Source of the DNA: JAAEPI01 sp964352625
Lineage (GTDB): Bacteria > Bacteroidota > Bacteroidia > Cytophagales > Cyclobacteriaceae
DNA: 64,000 nt
Direction of reading: 5' to 3'
Assembly (NCBI GenBank): GCA_964352625.1
Contig: CAYGSD010000001.1
Coordinates: 310,001 to 374,000 of the forward strand
The notes under the pieces are model-generated. The model ran no database searches, had not been told where the DNA came from, and worked only from the letters and a program-made list of their open reading frames with translations. Below, in pieces: positions 10,001 through 15,520 of the stretch (position 1 is the stretch's first letter; each line of letters begins with the position of its first letter). Both the position numbers and the translations under genes were made by a program.

Positions 10001-11335
10001 TGTAAAACGACCTGAGATGGTAATCGGCGTGCCGTTTGCCACTGTACCACCCTGACCATCAATTCCATCCCAACGAATTGTTTGAGTTCCTTCGGTTGTA
10101 ATCTCTGCCTCAATAATTACATCTGTTGTATTTAGCTGATAGCCTCCGATCCCATTGAGATCAATGAGCATGGCAATGTAACCTACCTGATTCGTCGAGA
10201 AAGTTATTGCTGCCTCACCACCGTCTCCTGTTCCATTACAGTAGAAAACCGCATCAGTTATTGTGACAGTCGGAAGTGTGGTTGTAGGCCAAATTTCAAT
10301 GTCAGGGTTCTGAAGAAAAATATCGTATTCCTCAAAACCGATATCTGTCCCCTGCCCTTGTCTGAAATCCTGAAAATCAGTCGTTCCATCTCCGTTGGTG
10401 TCTCCATTACTTCCATCAGACCCTTCGGAGTTGGCATAAATAACCGCGGAAAAAGGATCAAGGCCACCTAGGTCAAGTTGTTTGATGTAGTTTCCTGCAT
10501 TAGCGCCTCCTACCGTAGAAGGCACTCTGATGTACATTTGAAATTCATCAGCCAACCTATTTTCAAAATACTGGGAAGTAAAATTCCATCTTCTGCAGTA
10601 CAAGCGACCCTCTTTTTCTTCAGGACCATCGTAAACGGTGAAATCCCACAGGTCATACCAGCTTCTAATGTCCACATCTGCTATCGTGGCTGCATTGATA
10701 TCGATGATCAATTGAGCTTCGGTAGTGAATGCGTAATCATCTTGTAAGAATGCGATGTAAAAGGACTGATCCACCCCAGTGTTGTTCGTGAATTCAATCG
10801 GTGTATAACCACCAGTATTGTAAGTAATTGAATTAAAAGTGAACTCTGGACCAAGTAGCGATTCCGCCACTGACCCGATTATTCCATCTGTTCCACCACC
10901 ATTTGAAGTTTGTAGGGTGGCGTCCTGATAGGAAGTTGCATCGGCATCAAAGAAACTGGCCTGTGCGATGGTTCCATCATTCTCATACAGGATGATGCTC
11001 AAATCTTGATTATCCGCTTCAGGATTGGCAGTAGAAGCATTGTAGGCAACACCAGCCTCATACCTGACTGGAATCCTTCGAATCCCGTATCGCAAAGTTT
11101 CACCGTCCCGCAAATACACATACATGCGCTCGGCAGCCGGTGCGCTGGGATCGAGGAAATTGTCTTGAGCTGTTCCAAACCCATCGTGCTCCAGCCAGGC
11201 TAAATCATTATTGGCAGAGCCTGGCACACCAATGGAACCGGTTCCGCCGTAATTAGGAGCCAAGATTCTGGAACCTTGCGCTGACAAACCAAAGGACATG
11301 CTAAGGAGTGTTGCTAAGAGGAGGAATTTTTTCAT
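1079..11335 (-). CDS. Giant thrombospondin type 3 repeat protein with T9SS C-terminal sorting domain
   Basis: 3418 residues. The signal peptide (MKKFLLLATLLSMSFGLSAQ) is followed by about 520 residues of non-repeat sequence, including a dockerin-like calcium loop (DTNGDGTTDFQDF). A very long array of aspartate-rich TSP3 repeats (DSDNDGIxD, DTDGDGxxD) covers residues of roughly 540-3230. Next comes a short beta-sandwich region (LDWISFTATYSAGKVALVW) and a final ~75-residue type A sorting domain (VIYPNPTADQITIRA ... GMYQLMIQTAEGTTYRRIMKE). In this family such proteins are exported by Sec and then T9SS to the cell surface. The hundreds of acidic loops should bind Ca2+ and stiffen the rod. Adhesion or gliding is a reasonable but unproved role. 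The array is interrupted twice by discoidin-like modules and shows a higher-order repeat (separate entries). Confidence 0.92.
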   Translation of the reverse strand: MKKFLLLATLLSMSFGLSAQGSRILAPNYGGTGSIGVPGSANNDLAWLEHDGFGTAQDNFLDPSAPAAERMYVYLRDGETLRYGIRRIPVRYEAGVAYNASTANPEADNQDLSIILYENDGTIAQASFFDADATSYQDATLQTSNGGGTDGIIGSVAESLLGPEFTFNSITYNTGGYTPIEFTNNTGVDQSFYIAFLQDDYAFTTEAQLIIDINAATIADVDIRSWYDLWDFTVYDGPEEKEGRLYCRRWNFTSQYFENRLADEFQMYIRVPSTVGGANAGNYIKQLDLGGLDPFSAVIYANSEGSDGSNGDTNGDGTTDFQDFRQGQGTDIGFEEYDIFLQNPDIEIWPTTTLPTVTITDAVFYCNGTGDGGEAAITFSTNQVGYIAMLIDLNGIGGYQLNTTDVIIEAEITTEGTQTIRWDGIDGQGGTVANGTPITISGRFTSGPIHVPMFDVEECLDGINMLDVRPSTSFDLIYWDDTPFGGDTGADPQAELDGTNTDTHLWSDDGALDGGDERLLNTWSFGFYQVNTENRFFSYLCDEDGDGIVGAADLDSDNDGVANSVEGDHQADDDADGIPNYLDADFAGRVDSNGDGVDDNFDADLDGVPNALDVDSDNDGTPDLVENGLADTDRDGRLDGGITDANANGLEDAYDPACDGSGGTIDGSGVATINNGATNPGNAIDGNLTTGADLRNGDWLIIDLGSTIPAGATITITAMEGNVGAADDGLRVAETNNTDGTGLTDVYAAYILTAGDGVPETVTPFALSQATRYIYVSQSANGNNPYVNNVAYSYSTPSCTGGAALNTQDTDGDGVDDSNDLDSDNDGIVDAIEMGGTADSSTGRIAGFTDSNGNGFNDAQENSALALPDTDGDGSLPDYRDIDSDNDGILDNIEAQNSQNTIATSAGDADGNGLLDIYDPNSGGTFINPVDTDSDGTEDYQSTDSDDDGVADFIEGWDADRNGFSDLDTDTDSDLSDETGYNVDTDADGLWDIYESSAAPTQNSDGAGSADWQDDDDDNDGIPTSGEDTNGNNDWTDDKTQGQGGSATVPDYLFRGDFDGDAIADAADADSDNDGILDADEANGEAIDPSGDEDGDGIANYQDQSDATVTGGLSSTADANGDGVYDVFDTDRDGVPDFLDLDSDNDGIWDAIEADGGSVPNGLNTTTGQFALQDPDNDGLMNYVDTDDVTMAGVSDLANPDSDGDGLNDYKDIDSDGDGITDIIEAQTQDGFIALANVDVDGDGIDDAFDPSEGGVLLDPVNSDGLDLRDYLDTDSDNDGVLDINEGADTDQDGYGDWDSDTDNDETDETGYGVDTDGDGLSDIFDTVNLGTAGNETGSNATLPNTDGIDNRNWRDADDDNDGILTEDEDENGNGNFGDDLGDDPSGMVPNFLFHGDFDGDGILDANDGDSDNDGILDVDEDGGTGFDPSADADGDGIPNYKDSDLAGFIDTNGDGIDDRFDQDQDGIPDFRDRDSDNDGQPDIVEIGGVDADGDGEIDGNTDTDGDGIPDNVDVDQTLGTDNDGDGIDDTFDASETAGTDTDGDGILDTGDLDIDGDGVLNTIDPDNGGTALATTDSDGDGIDDHLDLDSDGDGIPDLIEAGGTDVDGDGKLDDLTDTDLDGFPDVIDADNGGTALPRPDSDNDGIRDYLDVDSDNDGVPDPVDNGGSDTNNDGLIDGFSTDTDGDGLADAVDPDNGGTPIANVDTDGDGIDDYLDLDADNDGYPDILEAGGTDADNDGIVDTILDSDSDGIPDSADVDVIGGGDGDGDGISDTADVDVTGGNDDDGDGIDNAFDPDKDGNGFDDEAEANPYGQEDKEGDGLKDFRDLDSDGDGIVDVIEFGGLTVDAATGQISGFTDSNTNGWNDAQESTPITPNDSDSDGFADYQDIDSDNDGLPDNIEGQTKATYAAISDTDTDGDGLDDAYDPDNGGTILTPSNTDGTGSEDYLDSDSDGDSVPDNIEGANDDRSQFADWDTGSDNDITNETGYNTDTDSDGLWDVFDIDASNSSANVIGSASNGQDTDNDGIWDFQDADDDVDTENTVDEDDDNVNGDPTDDFADGGTPIPDYLYGNPDADGDGVNDDSDADSDNDGVADVSEDGGTGIDPSGDIDGDGILNAFDDDMDGDGIPNESDTDANGDAVTDTIRLSDSNNDGIADEFDKDLDGVPDFRDLDSDNDGIADVIEFGLTDADEDGTLAEGGGITDTNSNGIDDAYDPACDGSLIVTPNYATSVFDNNGMVNTANALGAPDGTYASTDANGEYMTVQFGQTIPNGTTVFLNVALATANAFNISFFQSANGTVFTNQVQTTTTGGTTPTDYSYTLNADATHIRFRADGGTERRLYHVYFNTSVAGCAGGTAVTIPDTDSDGIADYLDLDSDNDGILDNIEAQTTAGYVAPVAGDADGDGILDVYDEDISAGNAINPENTDGLGDGADYIDSDSDEDGVADVIEAFDSNVDGFGSWDSDGDNLVTDEATYSVDQDGDGLVDIFDTNNGLGTIANLTGSNAQRQDTDADTVEDWRDVDDDGDGINTSLEDTSDGAGGGADGDWSNDFLQGGGTTPDYLFNPDQDGDTILDAVDLDSDNDGIPNTDEYAGATYDTGGDPFDDDDADGIYNYLDTDDSNHVDANGDGVDDRVDRDRDGVPNFFDLDSDNDGILDAIEANDGAVPAGFNTTTGRYGVDNSGGDDDDDDNDGLNDNVDIDNGGTPLATGDFDSDGLDDYLDLDSDNDGLTDNREAQTTAGFITITNSDANGDGLKDVYSGASAIIPTNTDGTGNVDYLDIDSDDDGVEDFIEGYDANRNGFSERDTDLDGDLSNNTGYNVDTDGDGLWNIFDSFSGTGISNVNGTYANLQDTDGDGTLDFRDDDDDNDGIDTFAEDVNTNGDWTDDKAQGGGATPDYLYFNDTDNDGIADGLDEDGDNDGLSNDEEHSTAFDPFGDEDGDGVFNYNDTNDPALASLTDSNGDGVWDEYDYDLDSFANFFDLDSDNDGIPDAVEANGGSLPAGANDQGQFPPSSTDVDDDGWFDTYDTSGASAGTNLPNPDFDGDGVVDMFDYDSDNDGINDVVEAGGSDFNGDGILDSFGDTDGDGLGNSVDTDNGGTAHALPNTDATGLPDYLDIDADEDGLRDWDEGFDDDEDDDFVADYEARRVTYETANGSPGHYPTDDVDNVNGIPDYLDDHDGDRTPNFLDPDNATYFRDSDSDGIVDFFDPDLGGTSYANVSGAPDNDGDMVPNYRDGDDAPLPLDWISFTATYSAGKVALVWQTANEVDVSHFDIEHSIDGQNFSVTYQLEAYNNDEGINNYSFVHHSPVNGINYYRLNQVDFDGASDYSWTRVVTAVVGSIHYVIYPNPTADQITIRADAIVTAKIALIDMSGRVVYESNFGGKSEETINLANLNAGMYQLMIQTAEGTTYRRIMKE
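4260..4684 (-). other. Second non-TSP3 insert (discoidin-like module) in the giant protein
   Basis: About 140 residues bracketed by YDPACDGSLI and GCAGGT, the same boundary pattern as the first insert. It contains ALGAPDG, EYMTVQFGQTIP and a THIRFRADGG strand, again like a discoidin-type beta-sandwich. Sequence similarity to the first insert is low inside the module but clear at its edges. Confidence 0.5.
8935..9366 (-). other. First non-TSP3 insert (discoidin-like module) in the giant protein
   Basis: About 140 residues without DxDxDG loops, bracketed by YDPACDGSGG at its start and SCTGGA at its end. It contains AIDGNLTTGADL, WLIIDLG and a TRYIYVSQS strand, which resemble an F5/8-type (discoidin) carbohydrate- or ligand-binding beta-sandwich. 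The bounding cysteines may form a disulfide. Assignment is by pattern only. Confidence 0.5.
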
Positions 11336-11474
11336 AGGAGTGATGATTTCAGCTCAATTTGGCCTTCCAAATTAACATATTTTGGAGAGGGAAGACAAGG
11401 AAAAATCGAGCCAAAAATGAATTGACCTTATCAGGTTATGAATCTGACGGTTTAAATCGTTTTAAATGACTGAT

Positions 11475-13250
11475 TTACCGTACCACTCCATTTCTATCAA
11501 TGGCAATGTATGCGGTCACGTCACCCTCTGGCAACTGGTCTTGCGGGAAATAAAAAACGGTCAGTTGATCTAACATATCATCGTAGCGAAAGCTTACAGG
11601 CTCTTGTGTTGCGGTCACTAAATTGCTCCACTTTATCTCCCCCACTCCATTCGTGGCAACAAGCAAAAGATTCTTCTCAGATAATGAGGCATCAAACAAA
11701 TAATAGCCAAAATAAGGAGTTGGGAGTGTTTTAGCCTTTGCTGTTTCATTTGTCATGTCTCCAACCTTAAAAGTCTTTTTATCAAGAATACCTCGTGATG
11801 GGCCACTCCAAACCACATAGGATTCCTTATTTGAAGCATCTAATCCAAAAGCAATTTTTAATGAGTCGCCTGCTACGCCTAATGTCAAATACTGCTGAGT
11901 TGCACCTCGTTCGAAAAGGGGCACCTTATCGGTTTCTGACAAAGCCCAGCGATCCAGACTATCAAGTGCATTCGATTTTGATACCCAGATAATTTTTTGC
12001 TCATTGAGCCAAGTCCCTAGATCGTCTACAAATTGATTGAATCCTGCTGCCCCACCATAGTAGGTTTCTAAAATGCCCGGATACCTGTTATTTGCAATGG
12101 CGATTTTATCTGGGGTTGAAATGTCAGAGTAGATGGTGGTCATACTACCGAGCTCCTCTATGATTTGATTAGCCGCAGAAAGGCGAGCATATACATTGGT
12201 CGAATCCGATAACAGGGGATTAATAGCTGCATTTCCCAACTTGTTCACTTCTAAGCGACTTGCTTTCAAATCTAGTACCGGTTTAACGGGTCCATCCGAA
12301 TCGTATTTTTCAAAATCCATTTTTAATGCGTCCGTGGAAATTGAATTAGGGCTCTGCCCTTCATCCATCATTTGCTGAGCAGTTTGGAGCTCTGCTTCTA
12401 TGTTTCCAATGATATTCTTGTACTCTTTGACGGCATAGTAATCATTTTTCAATGCAGTAGCCCAGGTTTCATAGTCCCAAAGCTCCAGCGCCCCAGAGAA
12501 TATATCCGTCTGCTCCAATCCATCCTCGCCATGTGTTTCAATGAATTTGAAATTGCTAAAGCTTTGATAGTATTCTGATCCCAGATCCTTGGAGGCTTCT
12601 TTCAAGTCGTTAGTCAAAGTATAAAGCCCTTGGGCATTGTCACGAATCCTATCTAGCATTATCAGGTCAGCGTCCGTGAGAGCAAAAAGCAAATTGCGTC
12701 TGGTATCAGCCTTTTCCACCATTTGCTTATAAATCGTGGCACTCAAATTATTTCTGCCATTGATTCTGTGTAGGTGGGTATTGAAATCTCTGATCGACTG
12801 ATTCCTGTCTTTTAACGCCTCAATTTTCTTCTCTATATCCAAATGCACATCAGATAACTTGATGCCAAACTTGCCGGTTCTGAGATCACGCCGGTGGAAG
12901 TCCATGTAGTACTCTTCATTTTTTAGCTCCTTTTCATCAATGAGCGTGATGGCTTTAGAGAACATTATAACTGCAGAATCGGCGGCATTGGATAGGGCGG
13001 ACGTGTCGGAAAGAATGTCCATTTCATAAAAACGTTTCTCTAAAATCAATCCCAACTGCAGGTGTCCGTTGGCATGCTCATCTCCCTTTTTATCGGTAGC
13101 CAAAAATTCCAGCAACATGGGTTCACCTTTCTCATAATCTCCTGAATTGAGGATTGGGAACAGATCTTTGTACTTTATTTTTTGGGCACTAGATAGTAGT
13201 GGTAGAAGAACAAGACAAGTGATGGCTATTTTTGAGAACTTCATTTTCAT
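11475..13250 (-). CDS. Exported protein of unknown function, 591 residues
   Basis: I do not recognise a family. A signal peptide (MKMKFSKIAITCLVLLPLLSSAQ) indicates export. Residues of about 25-160 look helical and TPR-like: they begin KYKDLFPILNSGDYEKGEPM and continue with HLQLGLILEKRFY and FSKAITLID. A long helical middle part follows. The last ~200 residues are more beta-like (YLTLGVAGDSLKIAFGLD, GDVTAYIAIDRNGVV). There is no lipobox and no T9SS sorting domain, so a periplasmic location is most likely. It lies 139 bases upstream of the giant TSP3 gene on the same strand, which may hint at a shared role, but no operon is evident. Confidence 0.6.
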   Translation of the reverse strand: MKMKFSKIAITCLVLLPLLSSAQKIKYKDLFPILNSGDYEKGEPMLLEFLATDKKGDEHANGHLQLGLILEKRFYEMDILSDTSALSNAADSAVIMFSKAITLIDEKELKNEEYYMDFHRRDLRTGKFGIKLSDVHLDIEKKIEALKDRNQSIRDFNTHLHRINGRNNLSATIYKQMVEKADTRRNLLFALTDADLIMLDRIRDNAQGLYTLTNDLKEASKDLGSEYYQSFSNFKFIETHGEDGLEQTDIFSGALELWDYETWATALKNDYYAVKEYKNIIGNIEAELQTAQQMMDEGQSPNSISTDALKMDFEKYDSDGPVKPVLDLKASRLEVNKLGNAAINPLLSDSTNVYARLSAANQIIEELGSMTTIYSDISTPDKIAIANNRYPGILETYYGGAAGFNQFVDDLGTWLNEQKIIWVSKSNALDSLDRWALSETDKVPLFERGATQQYLTLGVAGDSLKIAFGLDASNKESYVVWSGPSRGILDKKTFKVGDMTNETAKAKTLPTPYFGYYLFDASLSEKNLLLVATNGVGEIKWSNLVTATQEPVSFRYDDMLDQLTVFYFPQDQLPEGDVTAYIAIDRNGVVR

Positions 13251-13343
13251 TAAATGCGTTTGTTTGGTTCAAGCAACCATAAATTTAATAAACGTTGCAA
13301 TGTCCGAATAATTAGTTGGATTACTAGGTGATAAACCCTAATA

Positions 13344-13907
13344 ATGAGTAAAAAAATAAGAAAGGAAATACGAGAATGGATAATTCTACTCACAGTCGTG
13401 GGGGTTCTATTCTGGACAGGCTGGTACAAGGATGTGGCGAGCCTTCTCCAAAGAGGTTTGTTGGAAACAGGCCTTCTTCGTCCGGATAAAACAGAAGTGA
13501 TAGAAGAGGCTTCCTACGATTTTCAACTGGTTAATGCGGGGGGCAAAACGATCAACTTTTCTGATTTTGAAGGTGAAACGGTTTTCATGAATGTGTGGGC
13601 AACCTGGTGTCCTCCATGTATTGCTGAAATGCCAGACATCCATGATCTATATGAAAAGGTTGGGAAAGAGGTGACATTTATAATGCTCTCGGTAGATGAT
13701 GATCCCGAAACGGCGATGAAGTTCGTTGAAAGAAAAGGATTTGAATTTCCCGTCTATTTTCTAAAAACTAATCTTCCTCCTGAGTATTCATCAAGTACCA
13801 TCCCCTCAACTTTCGTTATTTCCCCTGATGGCAAAATCGTAGTGAGACAACACGGTCTTTCTAAATATGACTCTAAGAGTTTTCGAGAATTTCTCTTAAG
13901 CCTTTGA
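13344..13907 (+). CDS. TlpA-like membrane-anchored thiol-disulfide oxidoreductase
   Basis: 187 residues. One N-terminal transmembrane segment (about residues 11-27, WIILLTVVGVLFW) anchors a thioredoxin-fold domain facing the periplasm. The active site is WCPPC (Cys89 and Cys92), and the cis-proline loop is in SSTIPSTFVIS. The TlpA/ResA family reduces or rearranges disulfides of exported proteins or cytochrome c maturation partners. The substrate here is unknown because no cytochrome genes are nearby. It is convergent with the arginase-family gene, and the two coding ends overlap by 12 bases. Confidence 0.88.
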   Translation: MSKKIRKEIREWIILLTVVGVLFWTGWYKDVASLLQRGLLETGLLRPDKTEVIEEASYDFQLVNAGGKTINFSDFEGETVFMNVWATWCPPCIAEMPDIHDLYEKVGKEVTFIMLSVDDDPETAMKFVERKGFEFPVYFLKTNLPPEYSSSTIPSTFVISPDGKIVVRQHGLSKYDSKSFREFLLSL

Positions 13908-14930
13908 ATACGTAAGATGCCCTCTTGAAACCCCCGTTGCAGTGGATAATCGATACAAAATCCGGCTTGCTACATTGGCATCCCAGGGATGATCACCCGT
14001 TTCTGATAAATCAAAACCAATAATCTCTCGTCCGCTCCTTGCCACCGCTTCGATAAGCGACGCGGCTTCATAGAAACTTAATCCTCCCGGAACCGGCGTG
14101 CCCGTGTGAGGACAAAGACTCGGCTCAAGGCCGTCAATATCAAAACTGATGTAAACTTTCTGAGGGAGCTCATCCAAAATCCTGTTCACTAAAACCTCCC
14201 AACCAGTCCCACTTCTCATTTCCTTTCTCAGCACCTCATCGAAATGAACACTCACTTTGCCACTTGAGCCTTCTGCGGCATCTTTTTCTTCTTCGCAAAA
14301 ATCCCTGATGCCTACCTGCACCAATTTGGAAACCGAGGAAACATTAATGGCATTCGTCATTATGGACGCATGTGAATACTCAAACCCCTCATAGGCCTCT
14401 CGCAAGTCCATATGCGCATCAATTTGAAGTATTCCAAAATCCTCATGTTTTTCGCCAAGCGCCTGAATCAACCCCAATGGTGTGGAATGATCCCCTCCGA
14501 CCGTTCCAACAACTTTATCCTGATCTAGATAGTTGGAAGCAGTTTCAAACAATTCCTGATTCAGTTTATGCCCGGCGCGGGTGACATTGGCAATGTTGAC
14601 CAAATCTTCCATTCCAAATTCACCCTCACCTTCGAGTTTATCAATTACGTCTTTGGCCAGCGTTCGATTTTCGGTCGACCGCCTTTGCCATGCTTCATTG
14701 ATCGGCAACATCGTTACAGGATATAGATGACCACCCCTCAGATGTGGAAGTGCAAAATCTAACTGTGATGACTCATCCAAAATCCTTTGAGGTCCGTGGG
14801 CGGTTCCATCACTATATGAAACAGTGACATCCCATGGCACAGGGATGAGAATAAGGTCGGACTCCTCTTCTGAGTATGGGAACCCAAACAGTTTCCCTTT
14901 TTGGCCAACTTCACTAGGATCAAATTTCAT
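13896..14930 (-). CDS. Arginase/agmatinase-family hydrolase, probably formimidoylglutamase
   Basis: 344 residues of the ureohydrolase fold. The binuclear Mn2+ ligand motifs are all present: GGDHST, DAHMDLR and SFDIDGLEPS. The family cleaves guanidino or formimino groups. Bacteroidota homologues of this size are usually annotated as formimidoylglutamase (histidine degradation), but arginase or agmatinase activity cannot be excluded, as no hut genes are in view. Its ATG overlaps the sixA stop by one base (TAATG), so the two genes are translationally coupled. Confidence 0.82.
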   Translation of the reverse strand: MKFDPSEVGQKGKLFGFPYSEEESDLILIPVPWDVTVSYSDGTAHGPQRILDESSQLDFALPHLRGGHLYPVTMLPINEAWQRRSTENRTLAKDVIDKLEGEGEFGMEDLVNIANVTRAGHKLNQELFETASNYLDQDKVVGTVGGDHSTPLGLIQALGEKHEDFGILQIDAHMDLREAYEGFEYSHASIMTNAINVSSVSKLVQVGIRDFCEEEKDAAEGSSGKVSVHFDEVLRKEMRSGTGWEVLVNRILDELPQKVYISFDIDGLEPSLCPHTGTPVPGGLSFYEAASLIEAVARSGREIIGFDLSETGDHPWDANVASRILYRLSTATGVSRGHLTYSKA

Positions 14931-15409
14931 TATTTCGGCGATCGGTAATAATCAAAATAAGCTGTTCCCTTCGACATTTCCGCCCACCTACCATCGAAAT
15001 TCATCCTGACCACACCTGAGGTTTTTACATTGCCAATATTTTCGTTGGTCAAGTACTCCGCTAAGTACGTTATGGAAGGATTGTGACCAATGAGACAAGC
15101 GCAATGCCACAGGTCATCCATGCGATTGACCTGTTCCAATAGCTCTCTTATTGAGCATAAATACATCGATTCTTCAAAATCAATCCTATCCTTTGAAAAC
15201 TTCAGCTCTTCTTGAATGTGCAGTGCTGTTTGTGTTGTACGGAGAGAAGAACTGACAATGAACCGATCCGGCAATTCCTTAGCAAAGATGAGCTGAGCCT
15301 GCTTACGAGCATCACGCATCCCACTGTCGATTAGTCCTCTGTCAAAATCATCCAACCCAGGAGTCTGCTCCGCCTTGCCATGACGCATTAAAAAAAGTGT
15401 TTTACTCAA
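14930..15409 (-). CDS. sixA: SixA-type histidine phosphatase
   Basis: A small phosphoglycerate-mutase-like phosphatase of about 159 residues. The catalytic RHG motif (LFLMRHGKAE) is at the extreme N-terminus, and the second histidine lies in LIGHNPSITYL. SixA proteins remove phosphate from phosphohistidine in signalling or PTS proteins. I chose the TTG at 15409 as the start because it gives MSKTLFLMRHGKAE, the normal family N-terminus. An upstream ATG at 15511 would add an unconserved basic extension that runs into the topA promoter region. It is divergent from topA and coupled to the arginase-family gene. Confidence 0.82.
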   Translation of the reverse strand: MSKTLFLMRHGKAEQTPGLDDFDRGLIDSGMRDARKQAQLIFAKELPDRFIVSSSLRTTQTALHIQEELKFSKDRIDFEESMYLCSIRELLEQVNRMDDLWHCACLIGHNPSITYLAEYLTNENIGNVKTSGVVRMNFDGRWAEMSKGTAYFDYYRSPK

Positions 15410-15433
15410 AGTAGTGATTTTTATAAAATATTC

Positions 15434-15449
15434 CTTACCTAAAGGTAAG
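15434..15449. promoter_or_regulatory. Inverted repeat between sixA and topA
   Basis: CTTACC (15434-15439) and GGTAAG (15444-15449) form a perfect 6-bp inverted repeat around TAAA in the divergent sixA/topA interval. It could be an operator. No regulator is identifiable, and a short repeat like this may be chance. Confidence 0.25.
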
Positions 15450-15520
15450 TGTTCGGTTGGAACCAAGACGCTTTTGGTTTTGTAATCTTTTTTTCGAAAT
15501 ATTTGGCGCAACTAAGAATT

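Noticed and set aside
14930..15511. ATG at 15511 as the sixA start
   Set aside because: It adds 34 unconserved basic residues and runs into the topA upstream region; the TTG at 15409 gives the family N-terminus.
15449..15520. Upstream extension of topA
   Set aside because: The 24 extra residues are not like topoisomerase I; MGKNLVIVESPAKAK at 15521 is the conserved start.
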